Assembly (NCBI GenBank): GCA_032158295.1
Contig: CM063248.1
Span: 18,586,787 to 18,650,786, forward strand
DNA: 64,000 nucleotides
Source: Pycnopodia helianthoides
Taxonomy: Eukaryota > Echinodermata > Asteroidea > Forcipulatida > Asteriidae
Reading direction: 5' to 3'
The position numbers were made by a program, and so were the translations under genes. Positions 48,776 through 59,852 of the stretch are shown here, piece by piece; positions within the stretch are counted from its first letter, which is position 1; each line of letters opens with the position of its first letter. The notes beneath the pieces were generated by a model. The model made no database searches. It was not told where the DNA came from and was given only the letters and a program-made list of their open reading frames with translations.

Positions 48776-49424
48776 CTCATGTTACGTTTTTGATGTACTT
48801 TTGAGATTCCTTGGGCTGTTATTACCTTACTGAAAAGGTTTGATAACTGTTATCCCCACAGAAGTTAGGGTAGACCTAGACCTACTTCAGCACCAAAGAT
48901 GAGATCCAGAAAAATGTGTCATGTGTGAAGACACACAAAATTGGTTACATTTTTTGACATTTTGTAATGTGAGTAACCAATTTTGTGCGGACAAGGTTGG
49001 TGGCTACATTGTTACGAGGGCCAGTTTTATAGCCTAAACTGCAAGTGTCAATCATTCCCTGTATGTGATGATCGTTGGCCCAGTGGGTGGAGCTAATCCA
49101 TTGTTATGAATTATGAGTCAAAATACTATGATTTTTCTGGAAGCATAAACTCGGGATGGTGTCATTGTTTAAGAAGCTAGTTTTAGTACTTTCCAGAAAA
49201 TATTAAAAATCCTTAAGTACGGTCTGGGAGAGATATTGGACAGGACACAAACACTCAAGACTGGTGGAAGCTACAACACTTCCAGGATTGTGTACAACTC
49301 ATCGGGGGAGCAATTTGAGAGATTTCATCTTTGGTTGAGTGCAGTGAAGAGCTGAAATTATTTCTGGAAGGAACATTTTTGAACTAAATCTACAGTTCGG
49401 TGTTGTGGGGTCTTCTTCCCCACA

Positions 49425-49680
49425 TTTTGTGACAGGAGTCAGCTTGTTTACCGTTATTGTTGTGTCTATTTCCGGATGTTTGTCGGAGTGAATTCCCCCC
49501 CTGATCTATGTGTGAGTTATATCAAACAATTATTGAATGCATTTCGTTCATGCATTTCGTTCATGCATTGTTGCAGAATGTAATCACTCGGGTGAGATCT
49601 GGCTTTTCCATTTCTCGAGGCGATTATTTTCTGTGACAGTGCACTCAAATGCATCCATTTTTTGTACGATATAAGATCTG
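49425..49680. mobile_element. dispersed repeat G (copy 2)
   Basis: It shares TGATCTATGTGTGAGTTATA, TATTGAATGCATTTCGTTCA, GATCTGGCTTTTCCATTTCT and GTGACAGTGCACTCAAATGC with 44697-45075. A 14-base piece (TGCATTTCGTTCAT) is duplicated. Confidence 0.55.
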
Positions 49681-49860
49681 CGTGTTATTAATATTACTAT
49701 ATCAATGCAATAACCCAGCCTCAATAGTAACTGCCTAGCAATGGCACATTTGGCTAGCAACAGGTCAGACTCTGCCTCCTGAAAGTAACAGGGGGAGATT
49801 ACCTTATGTGTACACTTTGTGTCATCAACATTAACAGGTTTTGTTTTGCAGTCAGTTTGT

Positions 49861-50250
49861 TTTGGCTTGTCGTGGCTGAGCGGTCAAGCGCTCTTGACTC
49901 AAGCTCTGGTATTCCTGTTGTGACACTTTTGTCCTTAAGGCACTAAACCATTATCGCTTCATCCTTCGGATGGAATGTAAAGCCGTTGGTCTCGCGTGTT
50001 GTGTAATGCACGTAAAAAGAACCCAGTTACTTTTATCGCTTAGAAAAGTTTGGTTTGCCCCGGTGTTTCCGCCGCAGCACCTTGTAAACCCTTGCTATAA
50101 TATACCTAAATCAGTCTCATAACTCAAAAAGTGAAGAAAAAAAACTGTGTTAAAATTGTTGTATGTTCAAACACCTTGAGTACCTTATTGGTAGATACGT
50201 GCGCTATATAAGACTATGTATTTCACTATATATTATGATATCTGCAGTGG
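49861..50250 (+). mobile_element. SINE with conserved central domain, near full length
   Basis: It starts with a tRNA-like head (GTCGTGGCTGAGCGGTCAAG, with the B box lost by deletion). It continues TTTTGTCCTTAAGGCACTAA, CTTCGGATGGAATGTAAAGC, CACGTAAAAAGAACCCAGTT and ends with a TACGTGCGCTATATAAGACT tail, the form used by LINE-mobilised SINEs. Confidence 0.75.
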
Positions 50251-51174
50251 TTAGAAAGGACACCATTTTTGCGGAGCTTGACAGATGAGTGTTTTATTAC
50301 CAATGGCCCAGCAATGCCCTACTTAACACGGCGCTATCCTGGTGAAACTTGACATACCCAATCAGGATAGTATTCACAGGCTATCAGATGATGAAACGAC
50401 ACTCGATATGATTATCTTGAAAAAGCGGTGGTAGCACTTGACCATTTGGAGTATTCTCATGCTATTAAGACCGTGTACCTGGGCGTGCTCATTACAAAAC
50501 ACTCAACTTTACAAACATCCAATGCTACGCTCCCTGAGAGTGGCTCATCAGACAGCCACGCTGTACGATACTTTTACTGCCTTGAATAACATTCTGAGTT
50601 GACTGCCACACACCACATGATTATTAAGTTAAACTTTAGTCACGACCGGAAAAAGAAGAAGAAGAAGAAAAAAAAACCTGCAAATGACTAGCCACAAATG
50701 CTTTGAGAATTCAAAGCTTTCTGACATTTTCTGGGGGCATAATTAAACCTTTCGTTAACCCTCCCAAGGGCATTTACTCAAAAACATACACAGGAGATTT
50801 TTGGAATGTTGTTGCTTCAGGGCTGTTTGAGTTATTCCTTCCCCCCTCTCCCCCCCCTAACCTCACTCAATTGTGGGGTTACGTTTCATCTTGGCAGCGA
50901 GGCTGCAGATAGTTCATGAGAGAACGTTTTTTCCTGGGTTTATTTTTTGCTCTCACAGTTTGATACGATAGCTTTGGAATGCAATTAAAGCTCTAGAGGG
51001 AGGAAGGCCATAATGAAGATGCTGCTGCCTTCGAGCCTCGATATCCCGGTCTATAAATATCGATTTTGGAAATCAGAAGAAATTCCTTCGGCTCATCTGC
51101 CCAGGGTATCATTTGTTTAGTTCGCCATCTTCGCCGAGCCGTGGTGGATTGTACACTTTGTACAAGCTAGTTTA

Positions 51175-51555
51175 GAGTCAATGTTATACAAATATTGGAT
51201 GCACATGAGTGCATTGTCGCAGAATGTAGTCACAAGGTGAAATCTGGACTAACATTAACAAATTCCATTTGACGAGGCGGATGAAATTCTGTCTTTTGTA
51301 GGAATATCACTGATGTGATGCTTCTTCTCCCACCATGTAATGCAAGACAAGTATTAAGCTGATAGATATTATACAAATATTGGATGCGTGTTGAGTGCAT
51401 TGTCGCAGAATATAATCACGAGGTGAAATCTGGACTATTCCATTCAAATCTGTTATTTATATATAACTCATACATAGATCGTTGTCACTTTAAAAATGTT
51501 CAAAATAAACACAAAATAGACACGGAAACTCGTTACCCCACACTCTCGAAACAAA
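51175..51555. mobile_element. dispersed repeat G (copy 3)
   Basis: Two internal units carry ATACAAATATTGGATGC and GAGTGCATTGTCGCAGAATA, at about 51188 and 51371. They are separated by CACCATGTAATGCAAGACAA, also present in copy 1 in complement. The right end is the complement of the 44697 boundary. A loose fragment (ACAAGGATCTATGTGTTAGT) follows at 51778. Confidence 0.55.
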
Positions 51556-52153
51556 CTTTCTAAATAACATGGACGACTCCATGTGGTCAATTGCCTCAAT
51601 TGGACAAAATGAGCGAGACTGATTGTTTTGGATTGACGCTTAGAATTAAGCATCGAAAATCAATATACACCGTCCCATATTCAATTCCATATGCAACTGT
51701 TCTGATGGTCCAACATCAGCGTGGCAGTAAATCCAGGGCAAGGGTGACACTTCACGCCTGTTCCACCAATCAAATGACAAGGATCTATGTGTTAGTTACA
51801 ACACAATTTTTTTCTTTCTTTGTTAAACCCTTAGTTATTCAAGGATTATTATGTAAATTTTTACAAGGCTGATCTCCTTATTCATTTACATATTTTTTGA
51901 GTGAATACCAAATAGATAGATGCACGTACTGTAAAAATAGTCAAAGTCTCCTCTTCTTCCCAGGTTACCAAAATGCATCCATATCAGACTTGCTGTGAAC
52001 TTGCGTCCCCCTTATTCCCAAAATGTAATAATTCCGAACAGAAAAACAAATTCTCAAGTTTGAACCAAGAACTTGTTTTCTTTATTCTGTTTTTTTTTTG
52101 TCTTCTTCTTTGATTGATCAGAGTTTTGGTTATTCCTTCTCTGATATCCACAG

Positions 52154-52257
52154 GTTGACTTAGTGGTGTATTTGCTGGACGGTACCTCTGGAAAGTTGGT
52201 CAGTCAGGATGGACTAGCTGGCGTCGCTCACACACTGCCCAAAGCAGGCTTAGCTGG
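52154..52257 (+). CDS. internal coding exon, unidentified gene (exon B)
   Basis: This exon holds 34 codons plus two bases (GG). The acceptor is CCACAG at 52148-52153, preceded by a T-rich tract, and the donor is GTAAGT at 52258. It joins exon A in phase 0. The frame is open and begins VDLVVYLLDGTSGKLVSQDG, followed by LAGVAHTLPKAGLA. The order is a hydrophobic strand (VDLVVYLL), a DGTSGK turn and a short LVSQDGL segment. This resembles the 'ytldG..v.s.d.L' part of doublecortin repeats, but the match is too weak to name. Intron A-B is 4,745 bases. The exon ends in phase 2, which fixes how the next exon must be read. Existence is well supported; function is unknown. Confidence 0.83.
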
Positions 52258-53048
52258 GTAAGTTAGAAACACTCACTCACAAAACACCTGCAACCTTTTT
52301 ATTATTTGTCCGTGTGTAAATATTTAGGTTCTTGATGAACCACATTTTTGAAAGGGATATTTTCAAAAGCTTACGCGTAATGCAATCAATACATATGGAT
52401 ACTCAATGTAAAATCTCTTGTACCTGTGCGTGCGCACAACTGCTGAGCGTCGCATGCAATTTGACCCTTTGCGAAAAGACAAGGACGTTAAAAAAATTAA
52501 AAATTGACCGAAAAGATTTACATATTTTCCATCATCACGCTTTTTAACAAAAAAAAGCATTTATGAATGGGGAAAAATGAGTAGTGACTTGGTCTGAAAC
52601 GGCTGTTAAAACCTTGCAGGTTCGTGGCCATGCTCGGTCCTTTGTCACACGGCCTAGTGTAGCATCCTCAAATAGGCCTGCTACCCCTTCCCTTGCCAAC
52701 CCTCTCATTCCAACCCCCTTCCTGCCCCCCTCCCCCCTCCTTCAACCCCCTCACCCCTCCAATTATCTCCTCCAGAGTCCCGGACCTTCTTGGAATGATC
52801 ACCCACTGGCACTCTAACGCTACCTCTATGGCATATTCCAAATGTTCGTAACATGTGCTCAATGTTTTGGTTCGAGCCTTCCCGGGGCATGAGTCACTGG
52901 ATGCCATCAGATGGCGAGGGGATTCACATATGTGTGAAGTGCAATGACCGGAGTCCTTTTGAAAAATATAAATAAGAAGACACGTAGGAAGATGCATATT
53001 AGCAAAGAATCTTAACGAAACGGAAATACCTGAAAGGTATCAGAAGGA

Positions 53049-53470
53049 GCTGTTACTAGGAAACTTGCGGGTACTGCACAACCCTGAGTAAATCTCTTTT
53101 TTGGAGGAGTGTAGGCTCAGAAAAGAGCCGTTGGTGTGGTCTGGACATCAGACCACAGAAGTAGCTGTTACTAGGAAACTTGCGGGTATTGCACAACCAT
53201 GAGTAAATCTCTATTTTGGAGGAGTGTTTTGCTCAGAAAAGAGCCGTTGGTGTGGTCTGGACATCAGACCACAGAAGTAGCTGTTACTAGGAAACTTGCG
53301 GGTATTGCACAACCCTGAGTAAATCTCTATTTTGGAGGAGTGTTTTGCTCAGAAAAGAGCCGTTGGTGTGGTCTGGACTTCAGACCACAGAAGTAGCTGT
53401 TACTAGGAAACTTGCGTAAATCTCTTTTTTCGGAAGAGTGTTGGCTCTAAAAAGAGCCGTTGGTGGTAAC
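53049..53470 (+). repeat. 116-bp tandem array, about 3.6 units, each with a hairpin
   Basis: Unit starts lie at 53049, 53164, 53280 and 53396. Each full unit has GCTGTTACTAGGAAACTTGC, AACCCTGAGTAAATCTCT, GAGGAGTG and a perfect stem GTGGTCTG-GACAT-CAGACCAC. The last unit is shorter and lacks the stem. The first part resembles 8530-8580 of repeat F. Confidence 0.92.
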
Positions 53471-55188
53471 AGATAAAGACGAACTGAGTAAGCTGTTTGA
53501 AACATCAAGACCATACAGGCCTTGTCACACCGTTATTGCCATTAATAAATACCTTTAACGCAAAAAATGGTAAAAAAGACATCAGAATTTGTGATTTTTC
53601 TTTCTCCGATATTTTTAGATTGTTCTATTCATATTCAAGGGCCATCTACTCTTGCCAAATAACAAAAACAATACGCACAAAGAAAACAGCTGATTTGATA
53701 GTTTCCCGCACAACAAGCACAGTGCTTACAGAACTTTTACACGACAATATGCTTGTTTAGGTGTCATTTACTCAATAATTTACAGACCCGGTCTTTATAT
53801 CACATGTTAATGCATCCCCCCCCCCCACCACCCCAAGTGAACAGTCTTCGACCAATCGGAGTGCATAAACTCTCTGAGGTGTTTATTTATATTGGTTAAA
53901 TTGAATTAAGTACATCTGGAAAACCAATGCTTAGACTTCGAACTAATTCCAGCCGTCGAAATTAGTTGTCGCCCCTCTTTGTCACAGAAGGCTTTGTGGG
54001 CATTGTAGAAAAATAATGTGGTAGAAATTGACGGTGGAAAAATTGACTACATCACAAGATGCGCAATACATCTTTCACTCCGGAAAAATGATGAAGGGCG
54101 AATGTGTTAATTATATAGGCCTTGAGACACAATTAAGCCCCAATTAAGGTTTGGAAGGCAAGCGGAACTGCCGCTTGATGATGCATTAAAGTGGATCAAG
54201 ACTGGTTGATTCTTCCATAATTGGACTCAGACTGCTGAAGATATAACAAAAAAAATGAGATGAGTCGCCGTTCGTCATTGCAATTTTTGTTTTAATAGAC
54301 TGTGAAAATAGGTCAGAATGAAGCCATTGTGAATGGAATTTAGTCTGTAGGAAAGGACTGGGGGTTGGGGGGGATTTTTAGACTATGCTAATAGGTTTTT
54401 GTTTTGCTGGGCGTCTAGTGGATAAATTGCGCAGGTATCAAGTGTCTTTATTTTGGTGTAAAGTCATTTTACAGCAATTTCAAAAAAAGGTGTAATTTAG
54501 TGATTTGTGCACCGTCCCTTGGTTTCTGGTGGCATGTGCCATAGAATGTATTCTCAGTGCACCCGTACACGATACATTTACTCCTACCCTTTGCACACGT
54601 CACACTCTATTCTGTTGGAACGTCACAAGTAGTCGTATGTGGAGTGACTGTGGCCTTGCCCGACTTCGACAATGCAAGTTTTGTAAACCAAGTATAAAAT
54701 GCTTTCATCAGCACTTGCCTCCGTCGCTGGCTAACCGTCCCTGCCGTTCACATGCATCATTGGCTGCCATAGAAACCACCTGATGATAAACATCTTAATC
54801 AACGTCCAGGGGGGGGGGATATACAATAATGATATCCGCTTGAGGGCGCCCTTTGTCGGGGGGTACGGGAGTGATCCAGATCACTTGAATAGACAATGGA
54901 TTGCGATCGTGCTTTTGGAGACGTGTTCCGCAGACCAAAGCTGATGTATTCTTGAGGCAAGAATTGAGTATTATGCCGAGCACGTTCAGACGTCCACTCA
55001 TCACTGTCGATCCATATTAATTTGACATTCGTCTCATGATAATTTCATTACTGGCAACGAAGGAAGTCACCATCATTGTTATATCACACATGATTCTTTC
55101 CCTTTCCCTTGGTATTTTCCCCCTCCCCCCTTTAGTGTTCAAATCCAAGTTTTTTATATATATTTTATGTTTTTTTTATTTCACTCTC

Positions 55189-55224
<36 letters not shown>

Positions 55225-55414
55225 TAAAATTACGGTGAGTGGCTCGAGTGGATAAAGTGCGATGATCTTTTGGTCTGGCTCACGACCTCTAGGTTGCTCC
55301 CTCGCCAGCCAATCAATACCGTCAGCAGTCCGGTTTGCAAAACCCCGCCACCCTGAACCAATTCCCATCTGGGGCAAATGCTTTAATGAACCATGAATCC
55401 TTAATTTTGTCACA
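53471..55414. other. no supported gene (intronic)
   Basis: Open frames at 53497-53760 and 54505-54783 have no recognisable motifs. A C run (53816-53827), a G run (54810-54819) and a GA run (55191-55218) were noted. Confidence 0.5.
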
Positions 55415-56767
55415 TAATCCCAAAGGATTACTAGACTTGTTTCATGCACCAGTGAGCCACCAAGATTTTAATCTCCTATTTACTCGTTTTAAAGGAGGGC
55501 ATTGAATGGTAACATCAGTATTTTTCGGATGCGGGTAACTACACGAGTTTCCTGTCCTTCTCTTAATAGAAGTACAGGATCGACCTTTCGGATATGTCCC
55601 CACATTATACAGCACTCCTGTTTCATCATCAGTGAAATCAGATTGTTTATATACATCAAGTGAGAGACCCACAAGGGGAAATAGACCCGATTGTTTTGTT
55701 TTGATTCTATGAAGTAGCTACAAGGTGTCAGCTGCAACTTTTCAGTTTGGTGCACTTTCGGGAGGATTTTTTTTTTCTCTTTCTCATGAGATGAAAGTTC
55801 TTCTGATGGGATAACGCATCCCTGGATCTGCATTTGCATCCAGGTTTTTCGGTGCAGTCAGCATACATGCTTGAATAGTTATGACGTCGATTTGAAAAAA
55901 AAATCAAGGGTTCAATTTGATAGAACTTAAGACTTGATTGGGTTACCCATTCAAAGTCGTGTGAAATTGTTGTGTTCTGAAATTTGTTCCTGCCAAACAT
56001 TTGCCTAGCGCTATCACATCAGTTTGTTGATTCACCGTTTATATTGGTTATATCCAACAAGTGCTAATGGAATATGGACAAAATGAAATGCTTCTTTGTC
56101 CCGTATATGCAATGATGCTGAAGGCTGAGTGGCATATTTGGGACTCAGTTGCGCTACACTTTTCCCTAATGTAGAATAACTAACTTATTCTTCAGCAAAC
56201 TTGTAATAAGTATGACTTATCGTCACTGTTTTCTCGAAAAGACACTTTAGCCCCTGCAGCCAAACTTTCACGTTTGGAGGAAAATCACCTTTGAAGTTAA
56301 ACTATTCTTGAAATCATTGTTTCAGACACTGTTTGCCATTTCAAACTTTGACATTTTACCAAGCATGAAAGTGGAGATCTTAAATCATGCAACGCTGTTG
56401 TTATTCTTTATCAATTAGTGTAGTTTGGAAACTATAACGCTTGATCACTTGATACTTGAGGAAAATGGTGATGTTGATAATATAACATCCAAAATGTGTC
56501 AAAACACCGATTTGCCAAGCAATGACGATGACGATATGACAGTATTAATTAATTTTTTCATTCAATTTGTATTTGTAACTCACTTGTTTTCTATGTTTTG
56601 GTCAAAGTACTTGCCGATCCTTCCATTTTTAAGGTTTTTATCCTTAATGTTTTAATCAACCTTGAATGATCTTGTGTTTGTATATAAATGCCTATTTGTA
56701 AAAAAAGATTTTGTTGGTGTTTCTATTTCTATTTCTTTCAATTTAATGTTGTTTTTTTAAAGATCAG

Positions 56768-56849
56768 CTGGAGAGGAGAGCCTCTGGACAGGAACTTCTT
56801 TGAGGCAATCCATCGAGCTCCAGCTGGTTCTCTTTCCTTCCTTCTTTGA
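56768..56849 (+). CDS. probable terminal coding exon with stop (exon C)
   Basis: A long pyrimidine-rich stretch (56718-56757) leads to two possible acceptors, AAAG at 56762 and ATCAG at 56767. Using 56767, the first base completes the glycine codon left by exon B. The frame then reads WRGEPLDRNFFEAIHRAPAG SLSFLL and stops at TGA 56847-56849. Using 56762, the phase forced by exon B gives a less protein-like but still open frame to about 56904. If an undetected exon lies between B and C, the 56762 acceptor in phase 0 would add Ile-Ser before the same peptide. AATAAA sits 50 bases past the TGA, which supports a last exon with a very short 3' UTR. The match of phase, splice site, stop and poly(A) signal is good but not proof. 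Confidence 0.62.
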
Positions 56850-56899
56850 ATGTTTTTACCAATGTACATTATTGTGCTGTTTATCTGCACGAGTAATGG

Positions 56900-56905
56900 A
56901 ATAAA
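56900..56905 (+). promoter_or_regulatory. candidate poly(A) signal AATAAA
   Basis: AATAAA lies 50 bases after the stop of exon C, in an AT-rich stretch. It would end the transcript of the gene whose last exon is at 56768-56849. AATAAA occurs by chance in AT-rich DNA, so the call depends on the exon. Confidence 0.45.
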
Positions 56906-57329
56906 TTTAAATATAAATATGAACACAATATATATGCGATTCACAAAACAGTATGCCCTCTACAGATTACAACATACAGGCAAATTTTCCCCCAAAAGCA
57001 GTCAACGAAAACGTAAATCCTACACGCAACTAAGCAGCGCACAGGCCTCGTCCCTCCTGTGAAGAAGGACCTTAATCAAATTTAAGCTGACATTTTGTTT
57101 TTTACCTCTCTTCTAAGTGTTCTAATTTTAGTCATCATTTTTTTCCCCCTTCTAGTCAGCTCGAATCCCCGTACTGTATTCATGACCATGTTAAACACCC
57201 AAAATGTCAGCCGGTTTGAGTTTGATTAACGATCTCAATGTTTATCAATTTATATATCAACTTTCTTGAACTTTATCCATCATCGTTTTTATACACAACC
57301 TCCTCTAAAAGCAAACAGTTCATCTCAGT

Positions 57330-58104
57330 CTTTAAAGGGGAGGTTAAGTTTGGTAATTACTCAAAAAAATGTATGGCAATAGAAACTTATTTGGTTAGAA
57401 GTACAGCCACTTTCGATAGTATAAAGCATTTTGTGAAACATTTCAATTCAAAATAATGTGGATATGGAAAAAGATGTCAGTTTTTATCCCCCAAAATTTG
57501 AGTCTGAAACATTTATGTCAGAAACGTTTCTCAGATTGTGTATTCATATTAGGGATTATTCTTCATGCATGCACATAACCACTCCAGATTTTTGGTGATA
57601 TCTCACAAACGCTACCACCTTTTGAAATGAAACAGGGATCGCTCTTAACACTAGCCCGGCGTACATTGTCTAGTAAAAAATGCTATGGGCTAGTAAACAC
57701 CACTTCTCAACTTGCCCTGTGGGCTACTCAAAACTGTGCAACCTACTTGTTTAAAATGCTCATTTCTTCCTTTTCAGATGTGAACAATTAATGTATAAAA
57801 TGTGTTAATCGTTATTGAGTGTGTGAATATAACTTCATTTGATCATTAAACTGGTTGTGATCGTAAACATTAACACATCAGAACATTACATTTATGGCAA
57901 TTCCTGCTTAAAATCTGGGCTACTAAAACTTCCTGGGGGCAAGTAAAATGCACAGTTTATTAGCCCGGCGGGCTACTTTACAAAAAGCTTAAGCGCAAGG
58001 CCTGTGAAATTTTCACAGGTTACTTTTATTGTGTAATCTACATTTATATAGGATTAAAACAATCGAACGGTTCCAAAAACCAAAGGTATACTCTACCTTT
58101 AAAG
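57330..58104 (+). mobile_element. CTTTAAAGG foldback element carrying a nested insertion
   Basis: The ends TCTTTAAAGGGGAGGTTAAG and GGTATACTCTACCTTTAAAG are inverted. Internal blocks such as GAAACGTTTCTCAGATTGTG and GATATCTCACAAACGCTACC are the complement of the copy at 9766-10155. A separate element interrupts it at 57633-58004. Confidence 0.7.
57633..58004. mobile_element. nested hAT-like MITE, CAGGG ... CCTG
   Basis: The ends CAGGGATCGCTCTTAACACT and AGCTTAAGCGCAAGGCCTG are an imperfect inverted repeat. TGAAA flanks both sides. The copy at 9766-10155 reads straight through this site, which fixes the boundaries. The inside repeats GGGCTACT/GGGCTAGT motifs. Confidence 0.75.
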
Positions 58105-58775
58105 CAAGTTGGTATATCCGCTTGTGAAATAGGACACGTTCACCGGAGGACATTGCTCAAGAATGCGGGTTTCCGCTTTTTATAACTAAACATTGACCAT
58201 TTAATTTATGGCATTGGGGGAAATGATATTTCAAAATGTAAGGATTTCTCTGAGCAGAATAACTCCTCAAGATGTACAAATATTTACTGAGATGGTTGTT
58301 TTGTTTTGTTCAATGGGATGACATTTTTGGATAGGTTAGAAATTGTTTGTACAACAGAGATTATTTCCAGCACCGTTCTGCGTCAAGTCTCCTCCAAACT
58401 TGAGAGATAGTCATCCCCTACGGATTACTAGACTGGTTTTATGCACCAGTAATTCACCATAATTTAATCTCCTATTGACTTGTGTTTAAAGGAAAGTACA
58501 TGCTATTGTTTTACAGATGGAAAATAACGAATTCTTGTCATTTTCTTAAAGGAGAAAAGACCTCTTGGACACATGCTACTTTGTACTAAGCTCTTGGCAT
58601 CATTGCAAGGGGGTATACACATTAATATATGTAAACAAAATCTCAAAATGTTTATCATTAGTTTAACAAGAAAATATACACTTTACATGTTTTCTTATGA
58701 TTCTATAAAGCAGGGCTTGAGTTAGTCACTAGCCTGACGCAAAAACAATAGTAAAGAAAGCTGCGTCCTACTACT

Positions 58776-59270
58776 GGTCAAACTTGGCTTTTAGGTAGCC
58801 CCCTGGCTTGTCAAACTTTGCTCTTAGGTAGGCCCCCTGGCAAGTCAAACTTGGCTCTTAGGTAGCCCCCTAGCTTGTCAAACTTGGCTCTTAGGTAGCC
58901 CCCTGACAAGTCAAACTTGGCTCTTAGGTAGCCCCCTGACAAGTCAAACTTGGCTCTTAGGTAGCCCCCTGACAAGTCAAACTTGGCTCTTAGGTAGCCC
59001 CCTGGCTTGTCAAACTTGGCTCTTAGGTAGCCCCCTGGCTTGTCAAACTTGGCTCTTAGGTAGGCCCCCTGGCTTGTCAAACTTGGCTCTTAGGTAGCCC
59101 CCTGGCTTGTCAAACTTGGCTCTTAGGTAGCCCCCTGACAAGTCAAACTTGGCTTTTAGGTAGCCCCCTGACAAGTCAAACTTGGCTTTTAGGTAGCCCC
59201 CTGGCAAGTCAAACTTGGCTTTTAGGTAGCCCCCTGACAAGTCAAACTTGGCTCTTAGGTAGCCCCCTGA
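58776..59270 (-). repeat. 33-bp tandem array, about 15 units
   Basis: The unit is GTCAAACTTGGCTCTTAGGT, then AGCCCCCTGGCTT. The variable spot reads GGCTT, GACAA or GGCAA from unit to unit. The minus strand stays open because 33 is a multiple of three (unit GGYLRAKFDLS); this is not taken as a gene. Two units carry an extra G. Confidence 0.92.
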
Positions 59271-59852
59271 CTAGCCCAGAGGAATAGTCAAGTGTACGGT
59301 TGACTAGCCCAGAGGAATACTAGTCAAATGCACGGCTGACTAGCCCAGAGGAATAGTCAAATGCATGGCTGACTAGCCCAGAGAATACTAGCAAATGCCA
59401 CGGCTGACTAGCCCAGAGGAACAGTTCAAAATGCACGGCTGACTAGCCCAGAAGAACAGTCAAATGCACGGCTTGACTAGCCCAGAGGATTTCTAGTCAA
59501 ATGCATGGCTGACTAGCCCAGAGGAATAGTCAAGTGCACGGTTGACTAGCCCAGAGGAATACTAGTCAAATGCACGGCTGACTAGCCCAGAGGAATAGTC
59601 AAATGCATGGCTGACTAGCCCAGAGGAATACTAGTCAAATGCACGGCTGACTAGCCAGAGGAATACTAGTCAAATGCACGGCTGACTAGCCCAGAGGAAC
59701 AGTCAAATGCACGGCTGACTAGCCCAGAACAGTCAAATGCACGGCTGACTAGCCCAGAAGAACAGTCAAATGCATGGCTGACTAGCCCAGAGGAATAGTC
59801 AACTGCGCGGTTGACTAGCCCAGAGGAACAGTCAAATGCACGGCTGACTCGC
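59270..59852 (+). repeat. 33/36-bp tandem array, about 17 units
   Basis: The unit is GACTAGCCCAGAGGAATAGT, then CAAATGCACGGCT. A longer form carries AATACTAGTC in place of AATAGTC. It directly continues from the previous array through the shared CTGACTAGCCC junction near 59270. Confidence 0.92.

Larger units (their letters stand above)
47409..52153 (+). other. intron A-B (4,745 bases), repeat-filled
   Basis: This is a GT-AG intron between the two best-supported exons. It holds a fragment of the GGGCCCAATTTC foldback family (about 47760-47930), two SINEs with a conserved central domain (48645-48775 and 49861-50250), and two copies of a dispersed repeat at 49425-49680 and 51175-51555. No exon-like open frame with splice sites was recognised inside it. 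Confidence 0.7.
52258..56767 (+). other. intron B-C (about 4.5 kb), with a 116-bp tandem array
   Basis: Assuming exon C directly follows exon B, this intron runs from GTAAGT at 52258 to the acceptor at 56767. It contains pyrimidine-rich low-complexity DNA (52660-52760), the 116-bp tandem array (53049-53470), a GA run (55191-55218), and a repeat at 55415-55750 related to sequence flanking the large element at 58.7 kb. An unseen exon inside remains possible. Confidence 0.5.

Noticed and set aside
58811..59240. Minus-strand open frames with GGYLRAKFDLS repeats, resembling a repeat protein
   Set aside because: A 33-bp tandem array keeps any stop-free frame open. A few units carry a one-base insertion that shifts the frame, so coding use is unlikely.
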